From a virus: a stretch of DNA of 64,000 nucleotides. The stretch lies in the IMG/VR virus record IMGVR_UViG_3300042731_009409, positions 1 through 64,000 of that record. One strand, written 5' to 3'. Shown in pieces: positions 24,479 to 32,317 of the stretch. The stretch's first letter is position 1. Every line of letters begins with the position of its first letter. A program made the position numbers and the translations under genes. Under the pieces are notes generated by a model. That model had not been told where the DNA came from and did not search any database. It worked only from the letters and a program-made list of their open reading frames with translations.

Positions 24479-26170
24479 CTAAAAACTCGGTAATGAAATT
24501 TTTGTAGATATAATGTTATAACCTTGTAATATTCCATTCAAAACATCTGCCGAAACATCATAATTCAGCATGCATTGAGAAATATAAACTTCAGATGTTG
24601 ATGAAACTGCATCAACACTAAATTCACCATTCGCTTCTACAACTGTTTTAAACAAATTTGCTCCTGCCCCAAGTGTTATAACAGGCGCACAAGCCCCTTG
24701 AAATCTACAATCTTCTATATGACCACTAAAAGTAAAATCAGAAGTTCTACCTAGATTTGTAACATTTTTTAAAATTGCAGCAGACGAACCGGTCCCGAAC
24801 GAATTACCATAACATTGGCTATCAATTACTTTTCCGGTCATCGTACCAGTATCGCCGAAAGAAGATGCATTTGCAGAGCAATTAATACAAGTGCCAGAAA
24901 AAACTGGCGAAACTCCGGTTATAAAATTCGAATCTGCGTGACAGTCTTTAAAAGTTCCTGCTGCTTTGTTGTTTGTGTCATCAACTTTTATAGACGGTCC
25001 TTTAGTCGCACCCGATGTAAAAGCAACGTTGTCTAAAATTACTCTATCACATCCATTTGTTTCATTTAATAACATATTAATAGCATTTGCATATTGTTGT
25101 TCAAAATGTATTCTTGTCAATCTCACGTCTCTTGCTGTTACTTCCACCAAGGTGTCATCAAAATTTCCATATAATCTTGAATTTGGCTTAACAATTGTAG
25201 TTGTATCGTCAATATTGCCGTTTCTGAACGCGGTTCCATGTCCTAAAAAATCAACAAAATCGGTATCAATTGAGAACTTAGACGTCAAATTATATGAACC
25301 GGATGGAAGAATAACAAGTGCTCTGTTTGTTTCTGATAAAGCTTGACCACTAGGCGTCAAAGCTTTTGCATTTGTGTAAGCCGTATTCAAATATGTTTCA
25401 TTTTCTGAAAAACTTGATCCGTGTTGCACAATGACAATTGCGTCAGATGGATAACCAAGAACATTCGGCCTTGCTTCCCAAACTGGTGAACCATCATCTA
25501 CAAATTGATAATCTAAATTTAAACTATCTACATAACAAATTGCCCCTTCGACAGGCGTGTTTGCTATCCAAAAACCGGACGAACTATCAAACTCAACAAC
25601 ATCATTTTGTGCAGCACCGTCCCAACCTGCATTTACAGATCCAGTAGTATCTAAAATATATCTATCGCCATCGTTTTCTGTTGGTGGTGATGCAGTGCAA
25701 TCTATGATATTGATAACCTTTTTTAACCTAGATTCGTGACCAGCGCTATCAGCAGCGATGAACAATTCGTGCATAGATTTTGCCCAGCCATAATCAGAAT
25801 CAAACTCTGTACCTTCTTCTGGCGAAGGGATTCTTAGTTCTCTATGTTTCGTTTTAAACGACACACCTATCGGTAATGCATCATCACTTCCACCACCATT
25901 TATTGTACATTTAATAAAATATGTACCAGGCTTATCAGCATCCGGATCGATATAAGGTGCGCTTGTAGTAGGATTGATAAGCGTGGCAGTTGCACCATAC
26001 GGTTTGCCAACCAATTCCCACTCATATGATATTACACCAGTGACATCTGATAGTTGAAAAGTAATTCTTGGAGATGCACCTTTTATTTTACCATATGGAT
26101 AAATCAAAGATTCTCCTGCACTTCCTGGTGTTTCTCCATTTACACTTGCATATATGTAGTATTGTGTCAT
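24479..26170 (-). CDS. Tailspike-like protein with beta-helix region
   Basis: A 563-residue protein. Residues 20-110 form an Ig/PKD-like domain (SYEWELVGKPYGATATL). Residues 165-235 (ENDGDRYILD, AAQNDVVEFD, GFWIANTPVEGAICYV) match the DUF2793-type adaptor found in phage tail proteins. From about 250 onward, short repeats such as VILDNVAFTSG, TFKDCHADSN and HIEDCRFQGAC suggest a pectate-lyase-like parallel beta helix. Tailspikes of this build often bind or cut surface polysaccharide; no catalytic residues can be assigned. Confidence 0.75.
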   Translation of the reverse strand: MTQYYIYASVNGETPGSAGESLIYPYGKIKGASPRITFQLSDVTGVISYEWELVGKPYGATATLINPTTSAPYIDPDADKPGTYFIKCTINGGGSDDALPIGVSFKTKHRELRIPSPEEGTEFDSDYGWAKSMHELFIAADSAGHESRLKKVINIIDCTASPPTENDGDRYILDTTGSVNAGWDGAAQNDVVEFDSSSGFWIANTPVEGAICYVDSLNLDYQFVDDGSPVWEARPNVLGYPSDAIVIVQHGSSFSENETYLNTAYTNAKALTPSGQALSETNRALVILPSGSYNLTSKFSIDTDFVDFLGHGTAFRNGNIDDTTTIVKPNSRLYGNFDDTLVEVTARDVRLTRIHFEQQYANAINMLLNETNGCDRVILDNVAFTSGATKGPSIKVDDTNNKAAGTFKDCHADSNFITGVSPVFSGTCINCSANASSFGDTGTMTGKVIDSQCYGNSFGTGSSAAILKNVTNLGRTSDFTFSGHIEDCRFQGACAPVITLGAGANLFKTVVEANGEFSVDAVSSTSEVYISQCMLNYDVSADVLNGILQGYNIISTKISLPSF

Positions 26171-26179
26171 ATTGTTCTC

Positions 26180-28339
26180 CTAATCATTCGGATTAACAAT
26201 CGTTATTGTTAATGTTCCAGCAACTGGCAATTCTCTACTCTGTAGAGTTGTGTCTGTTGCTGGCGTGCTTATGTCAACTTTTGTAATATTAGAACTTATA
26301 TTAAATATTTCATGATTTATTTTGCTAACAGGAACCGTTCCGCCAAAATCCCACAAATAATTTCCACTATCATCTTTTGCTTCCGGTTGTAAAATTTGAT
26401 AAAGTTTGTTTTCAACTTCCTCTTCATCAACATCACCATAAACAGTTGCCGTAACATTTATAGTTTTTTGAGTATAATTTACAGCGGTAACTTCTTGATT
26501 TGAAACCAAATGTTTTTCTACAATTGGGTTCGAATATTTGTTTCCATTAAAGTATTCTTCGATAGAATTTATTTGGCTATTGCTGGCCAAACCACCTCCA
26601 CTTGCGACAACAACAAGCTCGATTGTTTTTGGCCCAAATCCTTCTTCGATTGCTAAAGATCTCGAAAAAGGAGAAGCGCCATCAGAATCGGTATAATTTT
26701 CTGTAAGATATTCAACGTCATCTGGGCCAATTGCAACGGTCTTTGTTCTTAATGAATAAGGACCTTTTATTTTTGCTTCCTCCAAACTCTCATCGGTAGA
26801 ACCTTCTGCTATTTTCCACCCAGTGGCCGTTCTTGGGTTCCACAATCTGTTTATATAAGTCAAGCCTGTCTTATCTATATCTATTGTTTCATAGCCTACA
26901 TTTCCGCTTATATTTGCACCATAGCGATAAGTTATTGCAATATTACCAGCGCCAACTGGTGGAACAAGGCCTTTTCCATTTCCGCCAAACTTTATTGTTG
27001 CTCTATCGTTTTCGCCAAGCTCGACAACATAATGTTTAGACGCATTACTACTGTTTAAAAAATTATCAACCCTGGTCCATTCATCACTGTCAACCGTAAC
27101 TGTTTCGCTGTCCCACAAAAAATAATCTTTTGAGGTTTCAAAACTCTGGTTAGCTAAACCAGTTGAGGAACCAAGTGGATTTTCGGTATATGTTCTGCCT
27201 TGTGTAACATTTCTTAAAACATATTGTTTTCCTTCGTCCAAGGTTACTTTCTGAAAAACTGGCGCGGTTGGTGTGTTTACATAAATTATTCTAAATCTAA
27301 TCCAATAAGCCGTTTTATCATCTATTTCTTTTGTCGTCCAGTCTTGAGTTATTGTTTGTGGAAGTGTATAAGACACATTTCCTTCCACTGTTAAATCACT
27401 AGTTGTATCTGTAATTTCTAATATTGTCCAATCCGATCCGACTGTATAATCATTTTCTTCAGTTGACGGCGTTGTTTGTCCCAACAAACCAGTTGTTGTG
27501 ATTATGTTTTCAGAACCATTCCAAGTAGAATAAAGATCTTCATAGGCGGTTGACGAATTTAATTGCACTCTTACCAAAGTCCCTTGGCGATTGCTTGTTC
27601 CTAGCAAAGATGTTAAATCTATTTCCAAGTTTGGTCCAAGATCTGTTATGCTAGTTGGTTGCGTTTTTCTGTATTCTCCGTCATAAAATTCCCAAACGCC
27701 AGTTATATTTGCCATTGCTGTTGTTAATGTGATTCCAATTTTGTCCCACATTATTTGTTTGTGTCCAAAATAAACACAATCTTTTGATGCTGGAGTTGAC
27801 CAGGGGGACCAATCGTCAGCAGGCGTTGTATCACTGTTTGCTTCCGTTGTATAATCTGTAAAACTTCCAGATTCTTCGCCCAATACATAACTGTATTGGT
27901 CTGTTCTATCCGTTATTGTCAAAGATTCCAAAGCTTCAAAATATACAGAATCTGAGTCGTCAGTTCTTTTCGTAGAAGCTTGGGCGTTTTCAGGCACTAT
28001 CAAAGTTGATGTTGTAAAAACCCTAGATAATTCATAAACTAAATCCGTTTGTGCTGGTGTTGCTGTATCAAGCTCATAATCTATTAGGCGCAACATGTTT
28101 CTGACAGTTTCTGTCAGAACGGCTGTTTTAAGAGTATTTTCATTGGCCAAAACATCTAAATTAACATTGTTTAAATGCCCAACAAGTGAAAAAGCTCTTA
28201 ACAATTGTATAGAGGGTTCGACGTCTGATTCATCTGTAAGTTCAGGCAAATTTACTCTTTTATACTGAACCAAAGCTTCTAAAATTTCACCATAATAAAA
28301 TGATGCAAAATTAAAATCTGGTATTGTTATTGTGCTCAT
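26180..28339 (-). CDS. Baseplate wedge protein, gpJ-like
   Basis: A 719-residue protein of the Baseplate_J family (P2 gpJ, Mu gp47). Diagnostic parts are the N-terminal helical block (MLRLIDYELDTATPAQ), the central beta insertion, and the C-terminal GPDDVEYLTENYTDS, TINVTATVYGD and YQILQPEA segments. It forms the wedge around the tail hub. It is larger than the roughly 300 residues of P2 gpJ owing to central beta domains, as in bigger myoviruses. It follows the gp25-like gene in the standard order. Confidence 0.88.
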   Translation of the reverse strand: MSTITIPDFNFASFYYGEILEALVQYKRVNLPELTDESDVEPSIQLLRAFSLVGHLNNVNLDVLANENTLKTAVLTETVRNMLRLIDYELDTATPAQTDLVYELSRVFTTSTLIVPENAQASTKRTDDSDSVYFEALESLTITDRTDQYSYVLGEESGSFTDYTTEANSDTTPADDWSPWSTPASKDCVYFGHKQIMWDKIGITLTTAMANITGVWEFYDGEYRKTQPTSITDLGPNLEIDLTSLLGTSNRQGTLVRVQLNSSTAYEDLYSTWNGSENIITTTGLLGQTTPSTEENDYTVGSDWTILEITDTTSDLTVEGNVSYTLPQTITQDWTTKEIDDKTAYWIRFRIIYVNTPTAPVFQKVTLDEGKQYVLRNVTQGRTYTENPLGSSTGLANQSFETSKDYFLWDSETVTVDSDEWTRVDNFLNSSNASKHYVVELGENDRATIKFGGNGKGLVPPVGAGNIAITYRYGANISGNVGYETIDIDKTGLTYINRLWNPRTATGWKIAEGSTDESLEEAKIKGPYSLRTKTVAIGPDDVEYLTENYTDSDGASPFSRSLAIEEGFGPKTIELVVVASGGGLASNSQINSIEEYFNGNKYSNPIVEKHLVSNQEVTAVNYTQKTINVTATVYGDVDEEEVENKLYQILQPEAKDDSGNYLWDFGGTVPVSKINHEIFNISSNITKVDISTPATDTTLQSRELPVAGTLTITIVNPND

Positions 28340-28343
28340 TTAT

Positions 28344-28718
28344 CTATGCTCCTGAATTAAATTTGTATTCATACGTGTTTGGTTCATCACTTTCCAGATT
28401 AAGGTATCTAAAACTCAAGGCTGACTCACCATCTTCCGAATTCCATTTAAAAGTGTTTTTCAATAGCTTAAATCTTTTTTGTCTTTCCAATTTTTCAAAT
28501 ATTTCTACAATTGTGGTTATTATTTTCGACCTAATTAATTCGTTGTCAACGTTAAAAATCATATCAATACCAAGCGTAATATCTTGTTGAAATGCATTTT
28601 CGTTTTCCCCAGATGCAAGATATAGCATTATTGTTTGTTGATCGTTTTCATCGCCAGTAACAGTTTCTAAACCACCCCTGGAGTTTATACTAAACGGAAC
28701 TTTCAAACCTTTTGGCAT
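28344..28718 (-). CDS. Baseplate wedge protein, gp25/gpW-like
   Basis: A 124-residue protein with the gp25-like fold pattern: VPFSINSRGGLETVTG, an early TIMLYLASGENENAFQQDITLG, and a helix-strand C-terminal half (LIRSKIITTIVEIFEK). T4 gp25 and P2 gpW anchor the sheath to the baseplate wedge. Its position directly before the gpJ-like gene supports the call. Confidence 0.85.
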   Translation of the reverse strand: MPKGLKVPFSINSRGGLETVTGDENDQQTIMLYLASGENENAFQQDITLGIDMIFNVDNELIRSKIITTIVEIFEKLERQKRFKLLKNTFKWNSEDGESALSFRYLNLESDEPNTYEYKFNSGA

Positions 28719-28727
28719 TATAAAACC

Positions 28728-29213
28728 TCACAAAATTGGTGTATCTACGCCGGGTGCAGGACCTATTTTTGCAATACCGCCAAGTTGTAAAGGATGTAAA
28801 ACGGCCGATATTGCGTTCCAACAATCTGCTTTGCTTAATCCGCCCTCCTTATTTGATGTAAAAACAGGTTGTAAGGAAGCATTTATTGTTGCTAAATTTA
28901 CCGGTGGAACTACGGCAATTAAAGGCGGAACCGTTGTCCATATTGTCAAAAAAACAGTTGCTACTGAAGACCAAAAAGCAGTTATCCCGTTTTGTATTGC
29001 TGTGCCAGCATTAGAGCTTGCCCCAACCATTGCAGATTTTAATGCTGTAGAACAAACCGCTAAACAGCCAGGATTGACCGGTATTGTTGCAACCGTTGAT
29101 TCATAAAAATAATTCTCAAATGCATCTGCAAAATTATTAATTCCTTTTGCTTCGGTATTTACCGGTTCCATATTGTTTGTAAATTCTTGTGACATTTTAG
29201 CAGATGTTAACAT
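28728..29213 (-). CDS. Baseplate-associated protein, unknown
   Basis: A 161-residue Ala/Val-rich protein with a strongly hydrophobic central stretch (FWSSVATVFLTIWTTVPPLIAVVPP, shown here only in part as VATVFLTIWTTVPPLIAV). It lies between the xxP-repeat protein and the gp25-like gene. The hydrophobic helix could insert in a membrane during injection or be buried in the baseplate. No family is recognised. ATG 29213 or the Met six codons later may start it. Confidence 0.65.
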   Translation of the reverse strand: MLTSAKMSQEFTNNMEPVNTEAKGINNFADAFENYFYESTVATIPVNPGCLAVCSTALKSAMVGASSNAGTAIQNGITAFWSSVATVFLTIWTTVPPLIAVVPPVNLATINASLQPVFTSNKEGGLSKADCWNAISAVLHPLQLGGIAKIGPAPGVDTPIL

Positions 29214-29214
29214 A

Positions 29215-29535
29215 TCAATTATCCAACGGGCACTCTGGCCATATAGAAATGCTTGGTATGGACGGAATGGATGGTAACCCTATACTTGGTATGGGTAGAG
29301 AAATAGTTGGCAATGTCGGAACAATAGGGCCTATGGGAAGGGTTGGAACAGACGGTATAGACGGAATAGAGGGCAACCCTATACTCGGTGTGGGTAGAGA
29401 GATAGACGGAATAGAGGGCACTATAGGTCCTATTGGCAAAGTTGGCGGTGAAGGTATAGACGGAATAGATGGTAACTCTATACTTGGTATAGGCAGAGAA
29501 ATAGACGGTAATGTTGGAAAATTACATTTTGTCAT
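29215..29535 (-). CDS. xxP-repeat protein next to the baseplate spike
   Basis: A 106-residue protein: a 7-residue start MTKCNFP, then three 33-residue repeats such as TLPSISLPIPSIELPSIP, ending PECPLDN. Pro recurs every third residue for almost the whole length, predicting a polyproline-II rod, with one Cys at each end. The start overlaps the spike gene stop (ATGA). I recall short proline-rich proteins after spike genes in other myoviruses, but no function. It may form or cap a rigid needle at the spike tip. The opposite strand reads collagen-like Gly-x-x simply because Pro codons complement Gly codons. Confidence 0.7.
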   Translation of the reverse strand: MTKCNFPTLPSISLPIPSIELPSIPSIPSPPTLPIGPIVPSIPSISLPTPSIGLPSIPSIPSVPTLPIGPIVPTLPTISLPIPSIGLPSIPSIPSISIWPECPLDN

Positions 29536-30404
29536 GATCCTACCTTGCAATTTGCACTCAATACGGTTGCTTGAAGTGTTGACATTAACGGCAAAGGCGG
29601 GCCAGATGGTCCAAAAGCAGTTGCATGGGTGTGTATATCAAAACATGTCGTCATAAAAGTATCACCCTTTACGACCCTATCCGTTGCACCATCAAGTAAA
29701 TTTACAGTTGCTGTTTTCAACGTAGCGTCAGAACCCATTGCAACAACATTCCCTTGCGAGACGATTTGTATTACACCGTCTTTCATTTCGATAAAGTTTC
29801 CATTTTTATCAACAACCTTTAAACCGTTTGCATCAGAAGAATAATGATTTCCATGCTCATCTACTAATGTAGCAGCACCATTTTCAGCATCAAGATAGAT
29901 CATGGACCCGTTTGCGTTTGCAATTGTCATCGAACCTTTTTCATCCATTGCAATGTACTGATATTTTCCGTCCTGATGCCACGTTATATTTATTTTCTGA
30001 CCATCTGATGTATCGTCAAAAAAAATCATATGCCCATTTGGAGTTGCAAACCCTCTTCTTTTGCCATAATTTGTTTTGAATTCTTCATTTACCGGTCTAG
30101 CTTCATTCGAAGAATCCACAACATCATCAGTCCAAGATCTTTTTCCCGTGTACCTTATTTCCATATTCTCTATTGACGATTGACCAAAAACTTCGTCTTG
30201 ATCGTTTCCAGCAATAGTCTCTACTTCTATAATTTCGCCAACATCCGGAATAACAAACCAACCCCAATCCAAATTTGGTTCAATCCAATCCGGAAGTTCC
30301 GTATCTTCGTCGCCTAACAAACCAGCACAAGCTATTTTTATTCTTCCTCTCTTTTCCGGATCTTCTACAGACATAACAGTCGCTTCGTGCTTTTCAACAA
30401 TCAT
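29532..30404 (-). CDS. Baseplate central spike protein, gpV/gp5-like
   Basis: A 290-residue protein. Residues 1-95 form an OB-fold (HEATVMSVEDPEKRGRIKI, WFVIPDVGEIIEVETI) as in gp5/VgrG/gpV spikes. Residues 130-230 contain short beta repeats (KGSMTIANANGSMIYLDA, GNFIEMKDGVIQIVSQG) typical of the triple-stranded beta helix. A C-terminal HTHATAFGPSGPP follows. It pierces the outer membrane on contraction. ATG 30404 overlaps the hub gene stop (ATGA). No lysozyme domain is present. Confidence 0.88.
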   Translation of the reverse strand: MIVEKHEATVMSVEDPEKRGRIKIACAGLLGDEDTELPDWIEPNLDWGWFVIPDVGEIIEVETIAGNDQDEVFGQSSIENMEIRYTGKRSWTDDVVDSSNEARPVNEEFKTNYGKRRGFATPNGHMIFFDDTSDGQKINITWHQDGKYQYIAMDEKGSMTIANANGSMIYLDAENGAATLVDEHGNHYSSDANGLKVVDKNGNFIEMKDGVIQIVSQGNVVAMGSDATLKTATVNLLDGATDRVVKGDTFMTTCFDIHTHATAFGPSGPPLPLMSTLQATVLSANCKVGS

Positions 30405-31552
30405 GGAGTAGCCTTTCTGCAACTAAAATAACAATTGTATCCCTGGTTATTAAAAACATGCTTTACTTTCGAAAAGTAATAATCGCCATCATAAGCTGTT
30501 CCAATATTCGAAATTTTATGTATTTGTCTAGACATTAAAGTTTCTGTTCCTATACATTTACAATTGTTCGCCAATATAAAATTTTCTCTATTTCTCCTGA
30601 ACCATTGCTCTGCCCACAGTTTAGCTTGTTTCTGGTTTTTAAACCTTTTGTTTGAAATAGCTTCGAAAGAATAATCTCCAAAATACAGCTTTATATCACT
30701 GGCAGTTGTAAAATTTCCTTTTACGACTGTTTGTGGATCGCCAGAAACCTGAATGTCTGGCGAGTTATTGTTTTCTTCTTCAACCTCTGCTTTTATAATT
30801 TTTCCTGTTTTTCTGTCCTTTGTAACAACAGATATTTTTGTTGTTGCGCCGGTAACAAGCATTTCTGGTTTAAAACTAAGCAAAGTAGTGTAATCACCAT
30901 CATTATATGTGAATGTATATTTTTTTTCCTGGTCAGTTATGTTATTTGGATTTTTAAAATGTAAATACCATTTTCCAACGCTATCACCGTCAATCCAAAA
31001 GACATAACCTGACAAGTTAGCCATACCTTGAACTAATTCATAATCAGTTACGCCTGACTTTTGAAACCAGTTGTGAGGTTCTTCTTCTGTATCGTCTATA
31101 TCATATTCCATATCATAGCGATCGGCAATCTCATATACAGCGTCGCTATATCTGTAGTCTTTAAACCTTCTTTTTTTAGACTCTTCTGGCGAACCAGTCA
31201 TCGACGAATCTTTTGTATAACCTATTACATTTATAGTTGGTATTCCCGATTCTGGAAAATCAAGAACCGGCCTTTGAATTATTACTCTACCCACATGTTT
31301 TAATGGTTCTTTATATCCAAAATATACAGAAACTTCATTTCCAGGTTGAAAAATTTTTGCATTCGAAATCATTCCATCAGGATTGTTACAACGCAATCTT
31401 AGAACGTCGGCTATACCATCACAACTTTCATATTCTACACTTGTAATAAAATCTTTTATATTTCCATCGACGTTTGTGTTTGCAACATCGATAGAAAATT
31501 TTGGAGCAAGCGTTTTATCATTAACGCCATTTATATTGTCTAAAAGTGTCAT
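30401..31552 (-). CDS. Baseplate hub protein, gpD/gp27-like
   Basis: A 383-residue protein resembling phage late control gene D proteins: PKFSIDVANTNVDGNIKDF at the start, then GNEVSVYFGYKEPLKHVGRV and SDAVYEIADRYDMEYDID, with a VLRLRCNNPDG strand. Trimers of this family form the hub onto which the tube is built and the spike is attached. Overlaps with both neighbours by four bases indicate coupled translation. Confidence 0.85.
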   Translation of the reverse strand: MTLLDNINGVNDKTLAPKFSIDVANTNVDGNIKDFITSVEYESCDGIADVLRLRCNNPDGMISNAKIFQPGNEVSVYFGYKEPLKHVGRVIIQRPVLDFPESGIPTINVIGYTKDSSMTGSPEESKKRRFKDYRYSDAVYEIADRYDMEYDIDDTEEEPHNWFQKSGVTDYELVQGMANLSGYVFWIDGDSVGKWYLHFKNPNNITDQEKKYTFTYNDGDYTTLLSFKPEMLVTGATTKISVVTKDRKTGKIIKAEVEEENNNSPDIQVSGDPQTVVKGNFTTASDIKLYFGDYSFEAISNKRFKNQKQAKLWAEQWFRRNRENFILANNCKCIGTETLMSRQIHKISNIGTAYDGDYYFSKVKHVFNNQGYNCYFSCRKATP

Positions 31553-32316
31553 ATTATATAGCTCGTATAATCATCATCTCTTCGTTCTAGCATTGAAATA
31601 CGCAAGCTTCTTTGCTCTGTTTCTTTTTTGCCATAAGCTGTTTTAAAAACATTACTTTTTTGCGTAATTACTTCGGTTCTTATAGCTTCTACAGACGGCA
31701 ATTTTATTACATCAGCAACTTGTATGTTTAACTTGTCTGGATGTCTTTGTCTTATTATGTCTCCCATTTCAGCTGAACCATATTCGTTATATGTAAGCAT
31801 TTCAAAATAATCTCTGGTTTTTGCTATATGATACCGAGTTTCGCCAGGTTCTTCCGATTCAAGACTATATCCTTTGTATTTGGCGAGTGTTATATCACAT
31901 ACAACACCTTTTAATTTGCCTGTTTTATAAGGCATCATAAAGCGCTTTGACAAACGTCGAAGTGTACACGATCCCATAGACAAATGGCCGTCACCAATTG
32001 AAAACGAAAGGATTGGCGGTCTTGTCAGAGAATTGTCTCTTTCTATCCAACTATCCAAAAGATCAATATCATCCCCGGCCTGACCGAATACAATATCTCG
32101 ATTAAAAAATGTTGCTTGAAAAGAAATTGTGTCCAGTTCTCCATTCACAAATTGGCTTATTGGAGTCTGCATATTCAGAGAAACAGTTTCGGAATAATTT
32201 GACGATTTGTTTTCAACTACATTTTGTGCAGGAAATTGTCCTTGCAATTCCTGCCCCGTATCTTTATTTCTTAAAAAGAACGTTCTTTTTCCAAATATTG
32301 CGTCAATAAGTCCCAT
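31549..32316 (-). CDS. Tail tube-baseplate adaptor with LysM-like domain (gp53/CIS-like)
   Basis: A 255-residue protein. The N-terminal half (FPAQNVVENKSSNYSETV, ISFQATFFNRD) matches contractile-injection-system tube-initiator proteins. Residues 175-210 (EYGSAEMGDIIRQRHPDKLN, then VIKLPS) form a LysM-like domain as in T4 gp53 and Mu/P2 gpX-type proteins. It would join the tube to the hub. It is located between tape measure and hub genes as expected. Confidence 0.82.
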   Translation of the reverse strand: MGLIDAIFGKRTFFLRNKDTGQELQGQFPAQNVVENKSSNYSETVSLNMQTPISQFVNGELDTISFQATFFNRDIVFGQAGDDIDLLDSWIERDNSLTRPPILSFSIGDGHLSMGSCTLRRLSKRFMMPYKTGKLKGVVCDITLAKYKGYSLESEEPGETRYHIAKTRDYFEMLTYNEYGSAEMGDIIRQRHPDKLNIQVADVIKLPSVEAIRTEVITQKSNVFKTAYGKKETEQRSLRISMLERRDDDYTSYII

Positions 32317-32317
32317 T

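Noticed and set aside
28831-29106. + strand ORF of 91 codons
   Set aside because: Antisense to the baseplate-associated gene 28728-29213, which is coupled with its neighbours and is in the operon direction.
29204-29656. + strand collagen-like ORF (Gly-x-x repeats)
   Set aside because: Gly codons arise as complements of Pro codons in the - strand xxP-repeat gene. All neighbours are on the - strand, and the - strand gene has ATGA coupling.
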